A program made the translations under genes and the position numbers. Positions 35,208 through 39,990 of a stretch of 39,990 nt of DNA are shown one piece after another. The notes beneath the pieces are model-generated. The model had not been told where the DNA came from. It saw nothing but the letters and a program-made list of their open reading frames with translations, and searched no databases. Position 1 is the stretch's first letter. Each line of letters begins with the position of its first letter. This DNA comes from Asaia bogorensis. Its GTDB lineage: Bacteria > Pseudomonadota > Alphaproteobacteria > Acetobacterales > Acetobacteraceae. The stretch spans positions 1 through 39,990 of the forward strand of contig CAMDGX010000040.1 of assembly GCA_945897825.1 (NCBI GenBank), given 5' to 3'.

Positions 35208-35969
35208 ATGCTTGAAATCAAGAACCTCAAGGCCGGCATCGACGGCAAGATGATCCTCAACGGGATCGACCTCGTCATTCCCCAGGGCGAGGTCCACGCC
35301 ATCATGGGCCCGAACGGCTCCGGCAAATCGACGCTGTCCTACGTCCTGTCCGGCCGCGAGGGCTACGAGGCCATCGAAGGCACCGCCACCTTCGCCGGCC
35401 ATGACCTCCTGGCCATGGAGCCCGAGGAGCGCGCCGCCGTCGGCGTCTTCCTCGCCTTCCAGTACCCCGTGGAACTCCCCGGCGTGAACAACGCCAACTT
35501 CCTGCGCACCGCGCTCAACGCCCAGCGCCGCGCCCGCGGCGAGGCGGAGCTGGATGCCGTCCAGTTCCTCAAGCTCGCCCGCGCCCAGGCCAAGTCGCTG
35601 TCGATGCCCGACGACATGCTCAAGCGCAACGTCAATGTCGGCTTCTCCGGCGGCGAGAAGAAGCGCAACGAGGTCCTCCAGATGGCCGTCCTGCGCCCCA
35701 AACTCGCCATCCTCGACGAGACGGACTCGGGCCTGGACATCGACGCCCTGAAGATCGTCGCCGACGGCGTCAACGCGCTGCGCGGCCCCGATTTCTCCGC
35801 CCTGGTCATCACCCACTACCAGCGCCTGCTCGACCACATCGTGCCCGACCGCGTCCACGTGCTGGCCAATGGCCGCATCGTGAAGTCCGGCGGCCCCGAG
35901 CTGGCCCACGCGCTGGAAGCCGGCGGCTACGCGTCGGTGGTTCCCGAGGGAGTGGGGGCGGCCGCATGA
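35208..35969 (+). CDS. sufC: Fe-S assembly ATPase SufC
   Basis: A 253-aa ABC-type ATPase that drives the conformational cycle of SufBCD. Walker A GPNGSGKST (34-42), Q-loop FLAFQYPVELPGV (about 83-95), SufC-type signature FSGGEKKRNEVLQM (about 146-159), Walker B LAILDETDSGLDIDAL (about 166-181) and the switch His in LVITHYQR are all present. ATG 35208 has AAAGGAC upstream. The stop overlaps the sufD ATG (ATGA). Confidence 0.97.
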   Translation: MLEIKNLKAGIDGKMILNGIDLVIPQGEVHAIMGPNGSGKSTLSYVLSGREGYEAIEGTATFAGHDLLAMEPEERAAVGVFLAFQYPVELPGVNNANFLRTALNAQRRARGEAELDAVQFLKLARAQAKSLSMPDDMLKRNVNVGFSGGEKKRNEVLQMAVLRPKLAILDETDSGLDIDALKIVADGVNALRGPDFSALVITHYQRLLDHIVPDRVHVLANGRIVKSGGPELAHALEAGGYASVVPEGVGAAA

Positions 35970-37246
35970 GCACCACCGCTCCATCGGGCCCGCTCGCGGC
36001 GCTGAAGGCAGCGTCCGACGCCTTCGTCGCCGACTACCACGCCCGCAAGACCACGCTGCCAGGCGACAGCCACATCCGCGCCGAAGCCGCCGCCCTGGTC
36101 GCCGCCCAAGGCCTGCCCGGCCCGCGCGAGGAAGCCTGGCGCTACACCCCGCTGCGCCCCTTCGCCGAGGCCCAGTTCCAGCCGACCACGAAAGCGGAGC
36201 CCTCCGCCGCCCTGCTCGCGCGCCTGCCCGCCATCGACGGCACCCGCCTCGTGTTTGTTGACGGCCGCTTCCACTCCGAGCTGTCCGGCGTTCCCAAGGG
36301 CTTCCGCGTCACCACCGGCGAGCCCGCCTTCGGCACCATCGCCCGCCCGGCTGACGAGAAACTCGTGGCCCTGAACACCATGCTCGCCGAGGACGGCGCC
36401 GCCATCCACGTGCCCGCCAACACGAACGCCGGCACCGTCATCCTGGCCAGCCTCGCCACCGGCCAGTCGGTCGGCTTCCACCCCCGCCATCACATCGTGC
36501 TGGAGGAAGGCGCCACCCTCACCCTGATCGACCTCTCGCTCGGCGACGGCGACTACCTGAACAACCCCGTCCTCACCTTCGACGTCGCCGCCGGCGCCAC
36601 CGTCACCCATCTGCGCCTGCAGGACGAAGGGGCAGGGGCCTTCCACCTCTCCACCGTCTATGCCGACGTGGCCGAGGGCGCCACCTACGACAGCTTCGCG
36701 CTGACCCTCGGCGCCAGGCTCGCCCGCATGGAGGTCCACGCCCGCCTCGCCGGCGAGCGCGCCGCGGCCCACCTCAACGCCGCCCAACTCCTCGACGGAA
36801 ACCAGCACGCCGACTTCACCACCGTCGTCCGCCACGACGCCCCGAACACCGCCAGCCGCCAGACCGTCAAGAACGTGCTGACCGGCCGCAGCCGCGGCGT
36901 CTTCCAGGGCAAGATCGAGGTCGCCCGCATCGCCCAGAAAACCGACGGCTACCAGATGAACCAGGCCCTGCTCCTCTCCCCCCAGGCCGAGATGGACAGC
37001 AAGCCCCAGCTCGAGATCTACGCCGACGACGTCAAGTGCAGCCACGGCGCCACCGTCGGCGCGCTGGATGCCGACCAGCTCTTCTACCTGCGCAGTCGTG
37101 GTGTGCCGCACGAGCAGGCCCGCTCCATCCTCGTGCGTGCTTTCCTCTCCGAGGCGCTGGACCCGATCGCCCATGAGCAGGGCCGCGCCGCCATGGAAGC
37201 CGCCATCGAGGCGTGGTGGGCCAAGAGGGAGCGGGTCAACACATGA
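35966..37246 (+). CDS. sufD: Fe-S cluster assembly protein SufD
   Basis: A 426-aa SufB paralogue that completes the SufBC2D scaffold. Landmarks are PGPREEAWRYTPLRPFAEA (about 51-69), the central beta-helix, KNVLTGRSRGVFQGKIEVAR (about 302-321) and LEIYADDVKCSHGATVGALD (about 349-368). The latter contains the CSHGAT histidine that matches the functionally important His of E. coli SufD. The start overlaps sufC and the stop overlaps sufS, so B-C-D-S form a tightly coupled block. Confidence 0.96.
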   Translation: MSTTAPSGPLAALKAASDAFVADYHARKTTLPGDSHIRAEAAALVAAQGLPGPREEAWRYTPLRPFAEAQFQPTTKAEPSAALLARLPAIDGTRLVFVDGRFHSELSGVPKGFRVTTGEPAFGTIARPADEKLVALNTMLAEDGAAIHVPANTNAGTVILASLATGQSVGFHPRHHIVLEEGATLTLIDLSLGDGDYLNNPVLTFDVAAGATVTHLRLQDEGAGAFHLSTVYADVAEGATYDSFALTLGARLARMEVHARLAGERAAAHLNAAQLLDGNQHADFTTVVRHDAPNTASRQTVKNVLTGRSRGVFQGKIEVARIAQKTDGYQMNQALLLSPQAEMDSKPQLEIYADDVKCSHGATVGALDADQLFYLRSRGVPHEQARSILVRAFLSEALDPIAHEQGRAAMEAAIEAWWAKRERVNT

Positions 37247-38481
37247 ACGACACCATCCAGGCCTTTGATGTCGCCGCCATCCGCGCCCAATTCCCGATCC
37301 TCTCGGAGAAGATCCGCGGCAAGGACCTGGTCTTCCTCGACAGCGCCGCCTCCGCCCAGAAGCCCCGCGCCGTCATCGACGCCATGGTCCACGCCATGGA
37401 GCGCCAATACGCCAACATCCACCGCGGCCTGCACTGGATGAGCGAGCGCACCACCGAAGCCTACGAACTCGCCCGCGACGCCGCCGCCCGCCTGCTCAAC
37501 GCGTACGACCGCAGCGAGATCGTCTTCGTCCGCAACAGCACCGAGGCGATCAACCTCCTCGCCCACTCCTACGGCCGCGCCATCATGAAGCCCGGCCAGG
37601 CCGTCATCATCTCCGCCATGGAGCACCACTCCAACATCGTCCCCTGGCAGATGCTGCGCGACTCCCACGGCATAGAACTCCGCGTCGCCCCGATCACCGA
37701 TGCCGGCGAACTCGACATGGAAGCCTTCGAGGCCCTGCTGGCGGACGGCAAGGTCGGCCTCGTCGCGATCACCCACATGTCCAACGTGCTCGGCACCTAC
37801 ACCCCCGCCGAGCGCATCGCCACGCTCGCCCACCAGCATGGCGCCAAGGTCTTCTTCGACGGCAGCCAGGCCATCGTCCACCGCCGCATCGACGTCCAGG
37901 CCATCGGCGCCGATTTCTACTGCTTCACCGGCCACAAGCTCTACGGCCCCACCGGCATCGGCATCCTCTGGGGGCGACGCGAACTGCTGGACGCCATGCC
38001 CCCCTTCCTCGGCGGCGGCGACATGATCTCCACCGTCAGCTACGAACGCAGCACCTGGGCCGACACCCCGCACAAATTCGAAGCCGGCACCCCCGCCATC
38101 ATCGAAGGCATCGGCCTCAACGCCGCCATCGAGTTCATGGAAGGCATCGGCTACCCCGCCATCGCCGCCCACGAAGCCGCCCTGACCGACCACGCGCTGG
38201 CAAAAATGTCCGCGATCGAAGGCATCACCGTCATCGGCCGCGCCCAGGACCGCGGCGGCGTCATCTCCTTCACGCTCGACCGCGCCCACGCCCACGACGT
38301 CGCCACGTTGCTCGATCGCCAGGGCATCGCCGTGCGCGCCGGCCAGCACTGCGCCGAACCCCTGATGCGCCGCCTCAACCTCGACAGCACGGCGCGCGCC
38401 AGCTTCGGCATCTACACCACCCACGAGGAAATCGACGCCCTCGCCGACACCCTGACCCGCATCAGGGAGTTTTTCGCGTGA
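37243..38481 (+). CDS. sufS: Cysteine desulfurase SufS
   Basis: A 412-aa PLP-dependent group II desulfurase that supplies sulfur as a persulfide. VFLDSAASAQKPRAVIDAM (30-48), the H128/H129 pair in AMEHHSNIVPW, the PLP lysine K232 in FTGHKLYGPTGIG, and the active Cys370 in RAGQHCAEPLM are visible. ATG 37243 overlaps the sufD stop. A few upstream in-frame codons exist but start in sufD. With sufU next and no sufE, sulfur transfer probably uses the SufU route. Confidence 0.96.
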   Translation: MNDTIQAFDVAAIRAQFPILSEKIRGKDLVFLDSAASAQKPRAVIDAMVHAMERQYANIHRGLHWMSERTTEAYELARDAAARLLNAYDRSEIVFVRNSTEAINLLAHSYGRAIMKPGQAVIISAMEHHSNIVPWQMLRDSHGIELRVAPITDAGELDMEAFEALLADGKVGLVAITHMSNVLGTYTPAERIATLAHQHGAKVFFDGSQAIVHRRIDVQAIGADFYCFTGHKLYGPTGIGILWGRRELLDAMPPFLGGGDMISTVSYERSTWADTPHKFEAGTPAIIEGIGLNAAIEFMEGIGYPAIAAHEAALTDHALAKMSAIEGITVIGRAQDRGGVISFTLDRAHAHDVATLLDRQGIAVRAGQHCAEPLMRRLNLDSTARASFGIYTTHEEIDALADTLTRIREFFA

Positions 38482-38494
38482 AGGAGGGGGCCTA

Positions 38495-38947
38495 ATGTTC
38501 GAGGACGTCCGCGACCTCTACAACGCCGCCATCCTGGAACGGGGCCGCCGCCCCCACCACATGAAGAAGCTCGAGTCGTTCGACGCCACCGCCAAGGGCG
38601 ACAACCCCATGTGCGGCGACCGCGTCACCGTCTGGGTCAAGTTCGCCCCGAACGGCACCATCGACGAAACCGGATTCGACGCCCGCGGCTGCGAGATCAG
38701 CAAGGCCTCCGCCGACCTCATGGTCGAAGCCGTCCAGGGCCACGCGCCGGCCGACACGAAAGCCATGTTCGAGCGCTTCCGCACCATGGCCCAATCCGGC
38801 GAATGCCCCGCCTGCGCCGCCTTCGAGCCGCTCAAGCCGCTCGCCGCCGTCCACGCCTATCCCTCGCGCATCAAATGCGCGACCCTTCCCTGGCACGCCC
38901 TCGTCGCGGCACTCGACGGCGCCACCACCACCACCAGCGAAACATGA
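38495..38947 (+). CDS. sufU: SufU-type zinc-dependent sulfurtransferase / scaffold
   Basis: A 150-aa IscU-fold protein of the SufU branch. The zinc/sulfur ligands C40 and D42 (MCGD), C66 (ARGCEISK) and C128 (RIKCATLPW) fall almost exactly where B. subtilis SufU has them. The roughly 20-residue insertion between the second and third cysteines that separates SufU from IscU is also present (about 82-110), here with two additional cysteines (ECPAC, 103-107). It probably accepts sulfur from SufS in place of SufE. AAGGAGG precedes ATG 38495; 13 nt follow the sufS stop. Confidence 0.92.
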   Translation: MFEDVRDLYNAAILERGRRPHHMKKLESFDATAKGDNPMCGDRVTVWVKFAPNGTIDETGFDARGCEISKASADLMVEAVQGHAPADTKAMFERFRTMAQSGECPACAAFEPLKPLAAVHAYPSRIKCATLPWHALVAALDGATTTTSET

Positions 38948-38960
38948 ACGGGGGCAGGCA

Positions 38961-39326
38961 GTGAACGAAGGCCCAATCAACTCCGCCGTCGGCACATGGA
39001 CTCCGGAAGGCGAGGTTCCCCCCCGCCCCTCCGAGGACGCCCTGATCGCCGCCTGCGCCAGCGTCTTCGACCCGGAAATACCGGTCAACATCTACGAACT
39101 CGGCCTCATCTACGCCATCGACATCGACGAGGCCGGCGCCGTGAAGGTCGAGATGACCCTCACCGCCCCGGCCTGCCCCAGCGCCCAGGAACTCCCCGAG
39201 CAGGTCCGCGACGCCGTCCTCGCCGTCCCCGGCGTCTCCGCCTGCGACGTCGACGTCGTCTGGGACCCGCCCTGGGACCAAAGCCGCATGAGCGAAGACG
39301 CCCGCCTCGCCCTCAACATGTTCTGA
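38961..39326 (+). CDS. sufT: DUF59/MIP18-family Fe-S maturation protein (SufT-like)
   Basis: A 121-aa protein of the MIP18/PaaD-like family. The core DPEIPVNIYELGLIYAIDI (about 38-56) and MTLTAPACPSAQELPEQV (about 65-82), whose Cys is the conserved one, followed by VVWDPPWDQSRMSEDARL (about 99-116), match SufT. These proteins help transfer clusters to apo-targets. Start is GTG 38961, 13 nt after the sufU stop. It lacks the extended N-terminus of some SufT proteins. Confidence 0.9.
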   Translation: MNEGPINSAVGTWTPEGEVPPRPSEDALIAACASVFDPEIPVNIYELGLIYAIDIDEAGAVKVEMTLTAPACPSAQELPEQVRDAVLAVPGVSACDVDVVWDPPWDQSRMSEDARLALNMF

Positions 39327-39337
39327 GGAGCCGTCCC

Positions 39338-39712
39338 ATGTCCGAACAGACCGCCCAGCCCACCCGCCCCGCCCGTCGCCCGCTCCCGCCCCTGATGCAG
39401 GTGTCCGACGCCGCCGCCACCCGCCTGCGCGCGCTCTATGCAAGCGGCCAGGAAGGCAAGCTCCTGCGCATCTCCGTCAACACCAAGGGCTGCTCCGGCC
39501 TGGCCTACGACATGTCCTGGGTCGATGCCCCCGGCCCCGGCGACGAAGTCGTCACCAGCAACGACGTCACCGTCCTGGTCGACCGCAAGGCCAGCCTCTT
39601 CCTCATCGGCACCACGATGGACTACGAAGTGAAGGCCCTGTCCTCCGGCTTCACCTTCACCAACCCCAACGAAAAAGGCCGCTGTGGCTGCGGGGAAAGC
39701 TTCCACGTCTAG
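39338..39712 (+). CDS. sufA: A-type Fe-S carrier protein (SufA/IscA/ErpA family)
   Basis: A 124-aa carrier that receives clusters from SufBCD and delivers them. The three ligand cysteines are C52 (NTKGCSGLAYDM) and C116/C118 (GRCGCGESFHV). Short Pro/Arg-rich N-terminal residues (about 1-18) precede the fold. ATG 39338 has GAGGAG upstream. It is last in the operon; repeat copy D begins 7 bp after its stop and could terminate the transcript. Confidence 0.95.
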   Translation: MSEQTAQPTRPARRPLPPLMQVSDAAATRLRALYASGQEGKLLRISVNTKGCSGLAYDMSWVDAPGPGDEVVTSNDVTVLVDRKASLFLIGTTMDYEVKALSSGFTFTNPNEKGRCGCGESFHV

Positions 39713-39719
39713 CAAGAAC

Positions 39720-39831
39720 GTTCTTTTTTGAAAAAAAGAACCAAAAAACTTTCCCCATTGCACCCGAGATAACCGCCACTCCCCGGCAAATGGACAAAGT
39801 TTTTTTGCTTCTTTTTGTTCACAAAAAGAAG
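39720..39831. repeat. Composite inverted-repeat element, copy D
   Basis: The left hairpin GTTCTTTTTT-GA-AAAAAAGAAC (39720-39741) is followed by CAAAAAACTTTCCCCATTG. The right arm, AAATGGACAAAGTTTTTTTG, leads into CTTCTTTTTGT-TC-ACAAAAAGAAG (39808-39831). Arm types are reversed relative to copies B and C (GTTC left, CTTC right). It lies between convergent sufA and the truncated minus-strand gene. Confidence 0.88.
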
Positions 39832-39845
39832 ACTCTTCCCTCCCC

Positions 39846-39990
39846 CTAAGGACTTTTGTTCTTCAAAACCCGCCGCAGGTCCGCCTCGATCGGCGCGGTA
39901 TCCGTCCCGAACTGCCGGCGCAGCACGTCGCGCCAGTCGACGATGTCGGAGATGCCCGCCGGGTTGTCGCGCAGCAGTTCGCGCTTGATG
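39846..39990 (-). CDS. C-terminal part of an unidentified protein (runs off the right edge)
   Basis: On the minus strand a frame open to the window edge ends at TAG 39848-39846. The visible 47 residues include IKRELLRDNPAGISDIVDWR and DVLRRQFGTDTAPIEADLRR, ending LKNKSP. The codon use is ordinary for the region, and convergent placement after repeat copy D supports a real gene. No family can be named from this fragment. Confidence 0.55.
   Translation of the reverse strand, partial: IKRELLRDNPAGISDIVDWRDVLRRQFGTDTAPIEADLRRVLKNKSP

Overview
This is a GC-rich alphaproteobacterial chromosome segment. It most resembles Acetobacteraceae/Rhodospirillales: there is an NdvA-type glucan exporter, a SUF operon headed by an Rrf2 regulator, an imp-type T6SS with two TssC proteins and ImpE/TagJ, and GC-rich codon use throughout. 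The family-level placement is an inference from gene content and style, not from a marker gene. No rRNA, tRNA, IS element or CRISPR array was seen.

Layout. (1) 0-8 kb, housekeeping and accessory genes: an old-yellow-enzyme reductase (-), pyridoxal kinase pdxY, an NdvA-like ABC exporter followed by a 26-bp tandem repeat, a CBS-pair protein, a small glycine-zipper lipoprotein (-), two tandem polysaccharide-deacetylase-fold proteins, mscL and a ChaC-like gamma-glutamylcyclotransferase. (2) 8-15.2 kb, periplasmic defence and wall repair: a thioester (CLEQ) bacterial alpha-2-macroglobulin followed by penicillin-binding protein 1C. (3) 15.3-29.7 kb, a type VI secretion locus: clpV-hcp on the minus strand, and divergently tssA, then tssB-tssC-tssC2-tagJ-tssE-tssF-tssG and a translationally coupled methyltransferase. 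Sheath, tube, sheath-recycling and part of the baseplate are here. TssK, the membrane complex (TssJ/L/M), VgrG and PAAR are not in the window. (4) 29.9-32.3 kb: a tyrosine-phosphatase and metallo-beta-lactamase-fold pair (-), and a PAP2 phosphatase (+). (5) 32.4-39.7 kb: a flavin-reductase-like protein, then a full SUF Fe-S assembly operon (Rrf2 regulator, sufB, sufC, sufD, sufS, sufU, a DUF59/sufT-like gene, sufA). A truncated minus-strand gene runs off the right edge.

Most notable observations. The second TssC-like sheath protein (22081-23934) carries, in frame at about residues 301-372, a segment that reads like the C-terminal domain of RND-efflux membrane-fusion proteins (AcrA/MexA type) inside a T6SS sheath fold. 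I know of no precedent for this architecture. Separately, a roughly 107-123 bp composite inverted-repeat element (two hairpin-tipped arms facing each other) occurs four times, at 13198, 29742, 32257 and 39720. Three copies end transcription units, but the first lies inside the open reading frame of pbpC and appears to encode its cytoplasmic N-terminus and the start of its membrane anchor. The hairpin stems vary between CTTC/GAAG and GTTC/GAAC with pairing preserved.

Top-strand G-versus-C content also changes independently of gene direction: C-rich at 1-2 kb, G-rich at about 5-18 kb, and C-rich from about 21 kb to the end.
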